DNA from: Calidithermus roseus
GTDB lineage: Bacteria > Deinococcota > Deinococci > Deinococcales > Thermaceae
Direction of reading: 5' to 3'
Length of the DNA stretch: 64,000 nucleotides
Assembly (NCBI RefSeq): GCF_003574095.1
Contig: NZ_QWLA01000007.1
Span: 1 to 64,000, forward strand
The notes under the pieces: generated by a model
The model's input: only the letters and a program-made list of their open reading frames with translations
Database searches by the model: none
What the model was told of the DNA's origin: nothing
Shown: one piece after another, positions 1-8,733 of the stretch
How the letters are laid out: each line of letters starts with the position of its first letter
Numbering within the stretch: position 1 is the first letter of the stretch
Position numbers and translations under genes: made by a program

Positions 1-2096
1 GGGTTGGGGTGGAAGCGGGCCTCGAGCCACTCGGGGATTTCGGGAGGAGTCGTGACGACCAGGGGGCGCACCTCGGCTACGGGGCGGTAGCGCCAGGTGT
101 GGTGAAAGTAGTCGGGCCGCTGGTAGGCGGGGGCGTCGGGACCGAAGCCGATCTCGACCAGGGCCTGGGCCCAGCCGGTGGGCTTGCCCTCCTTGACGCT
201 GCCGGTCATTACCAGCACGTCGCGGGCGCGGCTGGCGGCGACGTACAAGAGCCGGTAGCTCTCCTCCTCCTCGCGGGCCCTCGCCTGCTGGCGGAAGGCC
301 TCGAAGCACTCGGTATCCGGCAGGGCCACCTGAGCGCCCTCGCCCAGGTAGAGCGGCTGGGCACGGTGGCTGTTCATGCGCCCGAGGTCGAAGACCGCCA
401 CCAGCGGCCACTCGAGCCCCTTGGCCGCGTGGACGGTGAGGAGCTGGATGCCCTCCCCGCTCTGGGGCACGTCCCCGGCCTCGGCCTGGCGTGAGAGCAT
501 CTGCAGGCGCTCTAAGAGCACCTCGAGGTCGCGCGGTGGGCGGCGGGCCACCTCGAAGAGCAGGGCGTCGACGTTCTCGCGGGCGCGGGAGTCGAGGAAG
601 TCGAGGTAGGACTGCCCGGCGATGAAGGGCTCGCGCACCAGGAATTTGAGCGCATCCAGCGGGGCTGACTGGCGCACCACGCGCCGGATGCGCTCCAGCC
701 GCTCCCACACCTCGGGAAAGGAGAGCTCGAGGGTGAAGAGCGGCACCTCGGAGGTGAGGACGCGCTCGAGCTCGGCCAGGCCCATCTGCCCGAAGGGGCT
801 GCGCAGCCAGGCCGCCAGCGAGAGCCCTGAGGGGTCGAAGCCGACGCGCAGCGCGTGGTAGAGGTCGCGGATCTCCTGCCGCTCGTAGTAGCCGCGCCCC
901 TGCAAGAGCACGTAGTCGAGCCCTTCGCGCTCCAGGGCCTCCTCGAGGAAGGGGATGCTGGTGCGCGAGCGGACCAGCACCGCCATCTGGGAGAGGGGAA
1001 CCTGGCTCGACAGCGCCCGCAGCCGCTCGGCGAGCACCTGGGCCTCGAAGCGGCGCAGCTCGTCCATGGGCACGTCGCCTTCGACCCAGTGCAGCTCGAG
1101 CTTGCCCACCTCGCCCCGCACCCCCCTCACGCTGGGGGCCTCCTCCGGCCCGAAGCCCAGCCCGCGCTTGGCGAACTCAGCGGTGAGGCGGTTGAGGAAG
1201 CGCACCAGGACGCCGGAGTGCCGGTAGGTGGTGGAGAGGGGCTCGAGCTCGAGCCCCTCCCGCCGGGCCCGGCGGAAGACCTCCACGTCGGCGTCGCGGA
1301 AGGCGTAGATGGACTGCTTGGGGTCCCCCACCACTTCCATGGGCATCCCCGCATCGCGCAGCACGCGGAAGAATTCGCCCTGCAAGGGGTTGACGTCCTG
1401 GAACTCGTCCACCAGCATCACGCGGTAACGCTCTAAGAGCCGCTCCACCGCCTTGCGGTTGCCCAGCATCCCGATGGCCCGGCGCTCGATCTCCGAGGGC
1501 GAGAGCAGGTTGGACCCCAGCCGCTTCTCGTAGGCGGCGAACACCGCCTGGTACACCTTTACCAAGCGCTCGTTGGCCTCGCCCGGCGCGGGCTGGAAGG
1601 TCTCGGCCAGCGAGCGCTTGTCGAAGAGGTAGAGCAAGGGCCCCTCGAGGTCGGGCGTGGCCAGGGAGTGCAAGGGGTGCTCGGGATCGGCGGCCAGGTA
1701 CAACAACGAGCGCCACTCCTCCTCAAACAGCGCCTTGGCTTCCCAGTCGCCCATCAGGCTGAAGTCGGGGTCTAAGCCCAGCAGGGGCGCACACAGCCGC
1801 AGGGCCTGGGCCATGAAGCCGTGGATGGTGGTGAGGGTGGCCCCGCCGAGCTCGAGCCGGGCCTCCTCGAAGCGCGCGCGGTCGCTGGGATCGGCCACGA
1901 AGCCCAGGTGCTGCCCCCCGGCCAGCACCTCCTCGATGGCCTGCCCCACCCGCACCCGCAGTTCGTCGGCGGCCTTGCGGGTGAAGGTGACGCCCGCGAT
2001 GCGGCGCAGGGGCGTGCCCGAGGCGATGAGCTCGAGGTAGCGCAGCACCAGGCTGGCGGTCTTGCCGGTTCCGGCGGAGGCAACACGGACCTTCAT
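1..2096 (-). CDS. UvrD/AddA-like ATP-dependent DNA helicase, 3' end beyond the window
   Basis: Reading down from an ATG at 2096 the frame stays open to base 1, so about 698 N-terminal residues are visible and the C-terminus lies outside. The protein opens MKVRVASAGTGKTASL, a Walker A motif at the extreme N-terminus, followed by VTFTRKAADELRVRV (helicase motif Ia), VMLVDEFQDVNPLQ (motif II), VVGDPKQSIYAFRDAD (motif III), STTYRHS (motif IV), LLTVHAAKGLEWPLV (motif V) and RLLYVAASRARD (motif VI). That order is superfamily 1A, and the layout fits AddA-type recombination helicases. An AddB-like gene lies 3.4 kb away on the same strand, so the two probably form an AddAB-type break-processing enzyme. 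Whether a nuclease domain follows the helicase cannot be seen. Confidence 0.85.
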   Translation of the reverse strand, partial: MKVRVASAGTGKTASLVLRYLELIASGTPLRRIAGVTFTRKAADELRVRVGQAIEEVLAGGQHLGFVADPSDRARFEEARLELGGATLTTIHGFMAQALRLCAPLLGLDPDFSLMGDWEAKALFEEEWRSLLYLAADPEHPLHSLATPDLEGPLLYLFDKRSLAETFQPAPGEANERLVKVYQAVFAAYEKRLGSNLLSPSEIERRAIGMLGNRKAVERLLERYRVMLVDEFQDVNPLQGEFFRVLRDAGMPMEVVGDPKQSIYAFRDADVEVFRRARREGLELEPLSTTYRHSGVLVRFLNRLTAEFAKRGLGFGPEEAPSVRGVRGEVGKLELHWVEGDVPMDELRRFEAQVLAERLRALSSQVPLSQMAVLVRSRTSIPFLEEALEREGLDYVLLQGRGYYERQEIRDLYHALRVGFDPSGLSLAAWLRSPFGQMGLAELERVLTSEVPLFTLELSFPEVWERLERIRRVVRQSAPLDALKFLVREPFIAGQSYLDFLDSRARENVDALLFEVARRPPRDLEVLLERLQMLSRQAEAGDVPQSGEGIQLLTVHAAKGLEWPLVAVFDLGRMNSHRAQPLYLGEGAQVALPDTECFEAFRQQARAREEEESYRLLYVAASRARDVLVMTGSVKEGKPTGWAQALVEIGFGPDAPAYQRPDYFHHTWRYRPVAEVRPLVVTTPPEIPEWLEARFHPN

Positions 2097-2146
2097 GCCC
2101 ATTTTCGCTCGAATCTTACCTGTTCAGGGCCAGGTATAAACAGCGT

Positions 2147-2152
2147 TATAAT
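2147..2152 (+). promoter_or_regulatory. -10 box of a leaderless promoter for the toxin-antitoxin pair
   Basis: A perfect TATAAT ends 6 nt before the GTG start at 2159, so the transcript would begin at or next to the start codon. No Shine-Dalgarno sequence fits in the gap. The site lies in the short divergent gap between the AddA-like gene and the antitoxin. Confidence 0.6.
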
Positions 2153-2158
2153 TCCGGC

Positions 2159-2398
2159 GTGAAGCGCACCCTGCTGAGCCTGGGCAACAGCACCGCCGTG
2201 ACCCTGCCACCCGATCTGCTCGAGCGGCTGGGGCTCCACTCCGGCGATACTGTAGAGGTCGAGGCCACCGAGGACGGCATCCTGATCCGCCCCGTCAAAG
2301 CCCTCGACCCCAAGTTCGAGCGGGCCCTGCGGGCGGTGGTTGGGCGGTACGGCAACACCCTGCGCCGGCTGGCCGAGTATGACCGTGGGGACGAATGA
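2159..2398 (+). CDS. AbrB/MazE-type antitoxin
   Basis: A 79-residue protein whose first half (LLSLGNSTAVTLPPDLLERL, then GDTVEVEATEDGILIRPV) is a SpoVT/AbrB swapped-hairpin DNA-binding domain. The remaining 30 or so residues are charged and would be the toxin-neutralising tail. It starts with GTG straight after a consensus -10 box and overlaps the following Doc-family gene by 4 bases, the usual coupling of antitoxin and toxin. Such antitoxins normally bind their own promoter and repress it together with the toxin; that is family knowledge, not something visible here. Confidence 0.85.
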   Translation: MKRTLLSLGNSTAVTLPPDLLERLGLHSGDTVEVEATEDGILIRPVKALDPKFERALRAVVGRYGNTLRRLAEYDRGDE

Positions 2399-2781
2399 AG
2401 CCCACCCGCTGGCTGAGCGTGGCCGAGGTCATGCTCCTGCACGACCTGGCGTTGGAGATGCACGGAGGCGAGCCGGGGTGTCTGGACCCTGGGCGGCTGG
2501 AGTCCGCCGTCCTGCAAGCCCAGGCCGAGTTCGGGGGACAGTTGCTGCACCCCACGCTCCACGAGCAGGCGGCAGCCTACCTCTTCCACATCGCCACCGG
2601 TCATACCTTCGTCGACGGGAACAAGCGCACCGGGCTGCTGGCCGCCCTGACCTTCCTCGAGCTCAACAGCTCCCCCTGCACCCTGAGCGAGGACGCCGCC
2701 TACGAGCTGGCGCTCGCCGTGGGCCGGGGTGAGCTGGACAAGGCCCAGATCGCCGCACGGCTCAGGAACCTCGAGGGCTGA
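2395..2781 (+). CDS. doc: Doc-type toxin of the Fic/Doc family
   Basis: A 128-residue protein with the motif HTFVDGNKRT at about residues 69-78, which matches the Doc version HxFxxxNKRT of the Fic core. Doc proteins of this short form phosphorylate EF-Tu and stop translation, unlike AMP-transferring Fic enzymes with HPFxxGNGRxxR. The start overlaps the antitoxin stop. An AbrB-type partner with Doc differs from the classical Phd-Doc pair of phage P1, but AbrB/Doc pairings are common in bacterial genomes. The length matches P1 Doc and no inactivating change is seen. Confidence 0.9.
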   Translation: MKPTRWLSVAEVMLLHDLALEMHGGEPGCLDPGRLESAVLQAQAEFGGQLLHPTLHEQAAAYLFHIATGHTFVDGNKRTGLLAALTFLELNSSPCTLSEDAAYELALAVGRGELDKAQIAARLRNLEG

Positions 2782-2823
2782 GGGGCGCGATGCGCTAAAC
2801 TACGCACACTAGAGGCTGTGGCG

Positions 2824-3669
2824 ATGGAATACGTGAACCTCAACGGACAGTTGGTGCGCGACGCCGACGCGAAAATTCACATCAGCGACCTGGGGCTGCG
2901 GCGAGGCTACGGCGCGTTTGAATTTTTCCGGGTGCTGCGCGGCATTCCCGTGTTCATCGAGGACCACCTCGAGCGCTTCGAGAACTCCAGCCGGGCCATC
3001 GACCTCGAGGTGCCCTACTCCCGCGCCGAGCTCGAGGGCTTCATCCGGGAGCTGATTCAGGTCAACGAGCTTCTCAGCGCCGGAATTCAACTCGTGCTGA
3101 CCGGCGGCTACTCCGAGGACATCTTCACTCCTGGCGAGCCCAACCTGATCATCGCCCCCATCGCGCTGCGGGAGTATTCCCCTGCCCTCTACCGGCAGGG
3201 CGTGAAGGTCATCACCCACCGCCACGTGCGCGAGATCCCCGAGGCCAAGACCATCGCCTACCTCACCGCCGTCAAGCTGGGGCCGCGCATGAAGGCCGAG
3301 GGAGCCGCCGAGGTGATCTACCACGACGGTAAGTGGGTCTCGGAGGGAGCGCGCTCGAGCCTGGGCTTCATCAAGGATGGGGTGCTCATCACGGCCAAGG
3401 ACGGCGTGCTGCCCGGCATCACCCGCCTCCACGCCCTGCGCCTGGCTGCGAAGCTCATGCCCATCGAGCAGCGGGCTTTCACGCTCGAGGAGCTTTACGC
3501 CGCCGACGAGGCCTTCATCACCAGCTCGACTCGAGGGGTCATGCCCGTGACCCGCATCGACGACCGGCCGGTGGGCAACGGGCAGGTGGGGCCGAGGGTA
3601 AGCGCGCTGGTGAAGGCCTTCCAGGCGCACGTGGAGGAGTACCTGAGGGCCCAACAGGTTTCGAGCTAA
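2824..3669 (+). CDS. PLP-dependent class IV aminotransferase (branched-chain or D-amino-acid type)
   Basis: About 281 residues with the fold-IV signature: the Lys region EIPEAKTIAYLTAVKLGP, then GKWVSEGARSSLGFIKDG, GVLPGITRLHAL and ADEAFITSSTRGVMPV. The ATG at 2824 is preferred over the in-frame GTG at 2818 because AGAGG at 2811-2815 is spaced 8 nt from the ATG and only 2 nt from the GTG. The family covers IlvE, D-alanine aminotransferase and aminodeoxychorismate lyase, and sequence alone does not separate them. Its last codons overlap the end of the convergent methyltransferase by 4 bases. Confidence 0.8.
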   Translation: MEYVNLNGQLVRDADAKIHISDLGLRRGYGAFEFFRVLRGIPVFIEDHLERFENSSRAIDLEVPYSRAELEGFIRELIQVNELLSAGIQLVLTGGYSEDIFTPGEPNLIIAPIALREYSPALYRQGVKVITHRHVREIPEAKTIAYLTAVKLGPRMKAEGAAEVIYHDGKWVSEGARSSLGFIKDGVLITAKDGVLPGITRLHALRLAAKLMPIEQRAFTLEELYAADEAFITSSTRGVMPVTRIDDRPVGNGQVGPRVSALVKAFQAHVEEYLRAQQVSS

Positions 3670-4547
3670 TCCAACCAACCCAGGTTCTTACCCACTATTA
3701 GCTCGTACATTACGCTGTGATGGGTGTTTTTCATGGGCACTCTCCTGATTTGAAAGCCGCTGCGTAAAGCCATGTGCTCTACCATGGAATCATCATCATA
3801 GGTCATTAGAAAATCACCTGCGAACCTGGAAGCGAGGTGAAACAAGTGGGGATGATCCAGTTCCGAATGGACATAAAGGCGGCTCCCCGCGCGCTTCCGA
3901 CCAGCGGTATACGGAGGGTCTATAAAGGCCACGGCCCTGGAGCGCCCCAACCGCTGCTCGAGTTCTAGTAAGCCGTCTCCTTCCACAACAGTCACCCGGT
4001 CTCGAAGAGGTGCCAAGCAAAGTATTCGACGTTTCAGGGTCTGAGGATACCATCTCGAGCGTATACCGCGCCCATTCTCCCCCTCCTTGACCATACCAGC
4101 TCCAGGCGCCAGAATACCACCACGGTTAATCCGGTTTCTGAGGATGGTCTGAAAAGCACGCTCCTCAAGTGTGTTCGGTTCGCGAGAGAGGGCAGCACGC
4201 ACATTATTTAGATTCAGGTCAAATCTCGAAATCTCCTCTGCCAGTGCTACCGCATCCCCCTCAAAAATCGCCTTCCACACCGCGACGACATCTCGATCCT
4301 TCTCGACCAAAATGACTCTGTCAGCAAGGTTTTCATACAGCACGGTCAGACCAGCACTGGCTCCTCCAGCAAAAGGCTCGATGAACTCCGCAGGTCGAAA
4401 GGGCAGGCTCGCCAACCATCGCTTCAGGTAAGGTACGAACCAGGTCTTGCCACCTGGATAGCGCAACGGACTGAGTTGGCGTACCGTGGCAACATTCACC
4501 ACTGCTGGTTCTACATCGAATAGCGGTGTCCGACGCGCCAGACTCAT
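3666..4547 (-). CDS. D12-class N6-adenine DNA methyltransferase of a type II R-M system
   Basis: A 293-residue protein with the FxGxG-like SAM-binding motif SPLRYPGGKTWFVPYL near residue 30 and the catalytic motif AFIDPPYTAGRKR around residue 210, as in Dam/DpnM enzymes. LIEFxEPFxGGAS-like text (PAEFIEPFAGGASAGL) lies between them. The protein is full length. Its ATG overlaps the stop of the endonuclease gene (4544-4547), so the two are translationally coupled, endonuclease first. The pair is clearly AT-richer than its neighbours, which suggests transfer. The adenine methylase implies that the recognition site contains an adenine. Confidence 0.9.
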   Translation of the reverse strand: MSLARRTPLFDVEPAVVNVATVRQLSPLRYPGGKTWFVPYLKRWLASLPFRPAEFIEPFAGGASAGLTVLYENLADRVILVEKDRDVVAVWKAIFEGDAVALAEEISRFDLNLNNVRAALSREPNTLEERAFQTILRNRINRGGILAPGAGMVKEGENGRGIRSRWYPQTLKRRILCLAPLRDRVTVVEGDGLLELEQRLGRSRAVAFIDPPYTAGRKRAGSRLYVHSELDHPHLFHLASRFAGDFLMTYDDDSMVEHMALRSGFQIRRVPMKNTHHSVMYELIVGKNLGWLD

Positions 4548-5449
4548 GATTTCCCCTCTATCATGTCTTTTAAGGTGGGAGCGTCAGGGGCTGATTCTCC
4601 TAGCTTTTCGTCCAGCTTTTCCTGCAGAAGCGCCACAAAGGATTGGACAGGACCTGCATTGGTACGCGTGATTTGCACCAGAGCGTCCTCAAACTTGGTA
4701 TAGACCGTTCGGTGACGGGTTAGCCTATAACGATTTGACTCCCCATCCAGTGCTAGGTCATAGAGAAACCAAGCGACTTCAGCTTCCTCTTTGGAGACTT
4801 CCTTAAGAAGAGGCAGCGTCTCAAAAAAGGCTGTGTGTAAGGCAACTGCAATTTTCTTATTCCACGAATGAAAGATTCCACCTTTGTAAATGATCTGCGG
4901 AGCCAGTCGCTTGCGTGATGAGGAGAGGTAATCCGCCCGCGGGTAATTCTTGCCTTCATATCCCCGGGTCCGATAGCCGATAGGATCAGCAATGAATTCC
5001 TCGAAAGGGCGGCGAATATTACCGCTGATGTACACACCCTGAACCTCCACCGAGCCAAAATCCAGGATGCGGCCACGACTGTCATAGCTCACCAAGACAA
5101 GGTCGATGTTCCCAGCGGATTTTCCTTCACCATCTTCAAGGCGGATTTCGGCAAGAGAGGTCCAGCTCGCTTCTTCCGGGAAGAAAAAGCGGGCAGCGTC
5201 CTCAGCAATCAACCAATCCTGTCGAAATCGCACAGGACAGGTGATGGCTAGTTTATCCCCATCAATGATGCTACAAACACCTAGAGGATCCTGCGCCTTG
5301 TCTTTTGTACAATTTGGAATTCGGTTGTTAAAAGGACACAGTCTGAGCTTACGGTACCGATCTGCCTCTTCGCTGACGTTATCAATAGGGAAGCCAAAGG
5401 CTTCAGCGATTGGCTGCTTGGGCATACGTGCCCATTCTATACGCCTCAA
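4544..5449 (-). CDS. NotI-family type II restriction endonuclease
   Basis: A 301-residue protein with four cysteines spaced as in the metal-binding domain of NotI (C38, C47, C59, C71; text around them RLCPFNNRIPNC and LGVCSI). A PD-(D/E)xK-type core follows: D116 in GNIDLVLV and E135-V-Q137 in DFGSVEVQGVYISG, where the usual Lys is Gln, again as in NotI. The gene begins 8 bp after the AddB-like gene ends and runs into the methylase by a 4-bp overlap, so all three may be cotranscribed. The recognition sequence cannot be read from the protein. The family call rests on the cysteine pattern and the ExQ variant. Confidence 0.8.
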   Translation of the reverse strand: MRRIEWARMPKQPIAEAFGFPIDNVSEEADRYRKLRLCPFNNRIPNCTKDKAQDPLGVCSIIDGDKLAITCPVRFRQDWLIAEDAARFFFPEEASWTSLAEIRLEDGEGKSAGNIDLVLVSYDSRGRILDFGSVEVQGVYISGNIRRPFEEFIADPIGYRTRGYEGKNYPRADYLSSSRKRLAPQIIYKGGIFHSWNKKIAVALHTAFFETLPLLKEVSKEEAEVAWFLYDLALDGESNRYRLTRHRTVYTKFEDALVQITRTNAGPVQSFVALLQEKLDEKLGESAPDAPTLKDMIEGKS

Positions 5450-5456
5450 GGCGCCT

Positions 5457-7763
5457 TCACCCCACCTTCCCCTCCCGGCACACGTCCCGCACCGAACAGC
5501 CCAGGCAGATGAAACCGGGGTTGGGCTCGACCTCGCCCCGCCGGTAGCGCTCGAGCGCGGCCCGCACCTTCTCGTTGCGCCAGCGGATGGGGCCGGTGAT
5601 CTGGGTGATGGGCCTGTCGTGGAGGGCCAGCGGGGAGCCCAGCACGGGCCAGACCCAAAGCCGCACGCCCTTGACCTGGCGGGGGCTGTGCTCGAGCAGA
5701 TACCCTGCCAGCCACAGTTCCCCCCAGCGGCCCTGCATGAACTCGCCGGGGTCGTGGGTATCGGGAGGAGCGAAGGTGTAGAAGCTGTACTCCCCGCCCC
5801 GGTTCACCGCCGCGTCCACGCGGGCGTGTGGTAGGGCGTTCTCGGGCCAGGTGAAGCCCAGGTGAAGTGAAAAGAGCAGTTCCTGGTGAGCCCTTAGCCA
5901 GTCTTCGGCCTCGGGGAAGCGTTTGGAGAGGGCCTCGAGGCGAGCCTCGTTGAGGCGCTTCAGCGCCCGCAGCTCGCGCACCAGGGCCCGCCAGCCCGTG
6001 GGCTCCTGGCGCTGCTGGAGGCCGCCCCCAAGGCGCTCGGCCCAGAACCTGAAGCCGCACTCGTCATAGCGGCGCAGGTCCTCCACGCTGGCCGAACCCA
6101 GGGTGATCGGGCCGGAGAGGGGGCGGTAGGCTGCGCTTTGGGGCAGTTCCAGGCGGCTGCCGATAGGGATTGCAGGGATGCGGGGCACCTGCTGGGGATT
6201 GGGGATCAGGACGGCTTCGGGCTCGAGGGGGCCGCCCTGGTCGGCTTCGGGATAGGTGATGGTCACGCTCTGGGCGCGGGTGGCGAGTTCGTGCAGGATC
6301 AGCCGGTCGCGGCCCAGGAAGCGCCGGGGCAGGCCGATGCGGGCGTAAAGCTCCTCCAGCGCCAGCCGCTCTTCCTCGGGGATGAAATAGTCCTCCCGCT
6401 CGCCCGCTCCGTAAGCGCCCTCGACGGCGTAGGTCAGGTAGAGCCTGGCGAAGCGCACCCCAGAGGCCAAAGTCGGCGTGAGCAGGGGAACCCCGCCCGG
6501 CGGGCGCACGGGCTCGTAGGTCTCGCTGAGCAAAGCCGCCCACCAGCGGCGGAAATCGGGGCCGTAGGCGATGCGACCCGCCTCCTTGGCCCGCTCCAGC
6601 AGCAGGTCGCGGCGGGGCCCGGCCCGCACCTCGGGGATGGAGTCCATCAGGCTTCGGGCCCAGGCTTCGAGGTCGCCGGTGGGCTCGAGCCGCTCGAGCC
6701 AGGCCGAAAGCTGCGCGTGCAGCCCCATCTGCTGGGCCAGGCGCTGGATGGGGGCCAGCCCGGCTAGACCGGCGTCGAGGGCGGCGCGGCCCAGGGGAGC
6801 GAGGTCGGGAATGGCCAGCAAGCGGGTGGGGGTGGGATAGTCGGGCAGCTCGAGCAAATCCAGCAGCAGGCGGCCCTCGGGAGTGTCGGCGGCGGTGCGG
6901 GGGGTGTAGTCCACCAGGGGCACGCCGTACTCGTCGGCCAGGCTCAGCAGTGCGGCCAGGCGGGACTCGGGCGCGACCACCGCCAGATCGACAGGAGCTA
7001 CCCCCTGGGCCAGGTCACGCTTAAGCGAGCGCAACACCCAGCGGGCCTCGGCCACGGGGTTGGGGGCGCGGTAAACCTGGGGACGAGGGGGCGGGCCCGC
7101 CGTATGGGAGAGCACCTGGTGCGGACGATACCCCGGCGGAGCCTCTGGCAGCGTGACCCAGACCTCGCTCACCCGCCCCAGGCCCTCCAGGAAGCGTAAC
7201 GCCAGGGGCAACAGCTCGCGGAAACCGTCTACCAGCACTAAGTCGGCAGGAGGTTCGAAATTGGCGGCCTCGACGAGCCGCACTGCCGCGTCGCGGAAGT
7301 CGTCGTAGTCCCAGCGCCCCCAGGCCTCCTTGAGTTCCTCGTAGCGCTGGAAGACGCGCTTGAAGCGCCGGCTTTCGGGGTCTGGGGTGGGAATTTGCTC
7401 GGGGCCAACGCCGTAGCGCTTGGCCTCGGCCACCGCTCGCGCGAACAGGCGGGCCTCGCCGGGGTTGGGCAGCGACTGCGACTCGCTCTGCAGCGCCTCC
7501 CCCACCAGCGCGACCCGCGCCGGACCGGTGAGGATGGGCCGCAGGCCATAGCTGGCAGCCAGGAGGCGGTAGTAGGCCTGCTGGAAGGACAGCACCTCCA
7601 GCCCCAACACGGCTCCCTCTGCCGCCACCCGGCGGTAGACGTAGGCCCGCTGGTGGGGCAGGCAAAGCCACCAGACCCGCTTACGGGCCTTCAGCGCCGT
7701 ACGGGCTTTCTCCAACAGCAGCTCAGTTCGCCCCGAGGCCGGAGGACCGACGATCAAATGCAC
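5457..7763 (-). CDS. AddB-like helicase/nuclease subunit with C-terminal Fe-S cysteines
   Basis: A 768-residue protein that begins HLIVGPPASGRTELLLEKA, a P-loop-like motif in which the Walker Lys is Arg. The middle region resembles an inactivated UvrD fold, as in AddB. The end carries four cysteines in the AddB arrangement, one in YDECGFRFWAE and three in CLGCSVRDVC, which would hold a 4Fe-4S cluster around a PD-(D/E)xK nuclease domain. The expected nuclease motif IV (D...DYK) is not seen: the equivalent stretch reads ARVDAAVNRGGEYSFYTF, without the Asp and Lys. The subunit may therefore be structural. A GTG start at 7763 is used, 6 nt after a TAGACT -10 box. Confidence 0.75.
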   Translation of the reverse strand: MHLIVGPPASGRTELLLEKARTALKARKRVWWLCLPHQRAYVYRRVAAEGAVLGLEVLSFQQAYYRLLAASYGLRPILTGPARVALVGEALQSESQSLPNPGEARLFARAVAEAKRYGVGPEQIPTPDPESRRFKRVFQRYEELKEAWGRWDYDDFRDAAVRLVEAANFEPPADLVLVDGFRELLPLALRFLEGLGRVSEVWVTLPEAPPGYRPHQVLSHTAGPPPRPQVYRAPNPVAEARWVLRSLKRDLAQGVAPVDLAVVAPESRLAALLSLADEYGVPLVDYTPRTAADTPEGRLLLDLLELPDYPTPTRLLAIPDLAPLGRAALDAGLAGLAPIQRLAQQMGLHAQLSAWLERLEPTGDLEAWARSLMDSIPEVRAGPRRDLLLERAKEAGRIAYGPDFRRWWAALLSETYEPVRPPGGVPLLTPTLASGVRFARLYLTYAVEGAYGAGEREDYFIPEEERLALEELYARIGLPRRFLGRDRLILHELATRAQSVTITYPEADQGGPLEPEAVLIPNPQQVPRIPAIPIGSRLELPQSAAYRPLSGPITLGSASVEDLRRYDECGFRFWAERLGGGLQQRQEPTGWRALVRELRALKRLNEARLEALSKRFPEAEDWLRAHQELLFSLHLGFTWPENALPHARVDAAVNRGGEYSFYTFAPPDTHDPGEFMQGRWGELWLAGYLLEHSPRQVKGVRLWVWPVLGSPLALHDRPITQITGPIRWRNEKVRAALERYRRGEVEPNPGFICLGCSVRDVCREGKVG

Positions 7764-7769
7764 GTGCCC

Positions 7770-7775
7770 AGTCTA
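7770..7775 (-). promoter_or_regulatory. -10 box of a leaderless promoter for the AddB-like gene
   Basis: On the minus strand TAGACT ends 6 nt before the GTG at 7763. The gap has no ribosome-binding site, so a leaderless transcript is likely. The -35 region is weak. Confidence 0.45.
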
Positions 7776-7806
7776 CCCAGCCGGGTATGCTATCGGGGGT
7801 TGAGCT

Positions 7807-8628
7807 ATGGGTCTGCGAATCATCCAGGTCGACGCTTTTACCAACCGGCCCTTCTCGGGAAATCCCGCCGCGGTATGCGTACTCGAGGCGCCCCGCCCTG
7901 CTGTTTGGATGCAGGCGGTGGCCCGCGAGATGAACCTCTCCGAAACCGCTTTCCTGCACCGTGAATCCAGCGGCTACCGATTGCGCTGGTTCACCCCCGA
8001 AGCCGAAATCGCCCTGTGCGGGCACGCCACCTTAGCCAGCGCCCACGTGCTGTGGGAGGAGGGGCACAGCCGCGCCCCCATGCTGGAGTTCCACACCCTC
8101 AGCGGCCTGCTGACCGCTACCCGCGCGGGGAACTGGATCGAGATGAACTTCCCCACTGAGCCGGTGATGCCCGCCGAGTTGCCCCCGACGCTGCTCGAGG
8201 CCATCGGCGCAAAGCCCGTATTCACCGGCAAGACCCCGGTGCGCTTCTTCGTCGAGCTCGAGTCCGCCGAGGTGGTGCGCAAGCTCAGGCCCAACCTCAG
8301 CCTGCTGGCCCAGGTTCCCCCAGGCCGCCTCATCGTCACCGCCCGCTCCGATGATCCTCGCTACGACTTCGTCTCCCGCTACTTCGCCCCCGGCATCGGC
8401 ATTCCCGAGGACCCGGTCACGGGTTCGGCCCACTGCGCCCTGCCGGTCTACTGGGCTCCCAAGCTGGGCAAGAAGGAGTTCATGGCTTACCAGGCCTCAG
8501 CACGGGGCGGCGAGTTGCGGGTGACGCTGACCAGCGACCGCGTGTTCATCCAGGGGCAGGCCGTCACGGTAATGCGGGCGGAGCTGGTCGATCAGGTCGA
8601 GGGTCAATGGTTGATGGTCGATGGCTAA
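7807..8628 (+). CDS. PhzF-family isomerase/epimerase
   Basis: A 273-residue protein with the PhzF hallmarks: IIQVDAFTNRPFSGNPAAVCVL at the N-terminus, the catalytic Glu in MNLSETAFL, LCGHATLASAHVLW, and the second-half copy EDPVTGSAHCALPVYW. These cytosolic enzymes share the diaminopimelate epimerase fold. PhzF itself isomerises trans-2,3-dihydro-3-hydroxyanthranilate, but most family members act on unknown substrates and no phenazine genes are present here. A -10-like TATGCT lies at 7786-7791 and a purine-rich GGGGTTGAG precedes the ATG. It is divergent from the AddB-like gene. Confidence 0.9.
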   Translation: MGLRIIQVDAFTNRPFSGNPAAVCVLEAPRPAVWMQAVAREMNLSETAFLHRESSGYRLRWFTPEAEIALCGHATLASAHVLWEEGHSRAPMLEFHTLSGLLTATRAGNWIEMNFPTEPVMPAELPPTLLEAIGAKPVFTGKTPVRFFVELESAEVVRKLRPNLSLLAQVPPGRLIVTARSDDPRYDFVSRYFAPGIGIPEDPVTGSAHCALPVYWAPKLGKKEFMAYQASARGGELRVTLTSDRVFIQGQAVTVMRAELVDQVEGQWLMVDG

Positions 8629-8733
8629 GAGCAAAATGCCCTACGCGTTTTGCATTACTTCGCCCTAGACCCTCGACCTCAAACGCCACAAGCCTTCCTG
8701 TCACCTACCCCTGAAGCCGAAGCCCACCCCTTC

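Noticed and set aside
7807-8628. Part of a phenazine pathway
   Set aside because: PhzF-like proteins are widespread with unknown substrates and no other phenazine gene is near.
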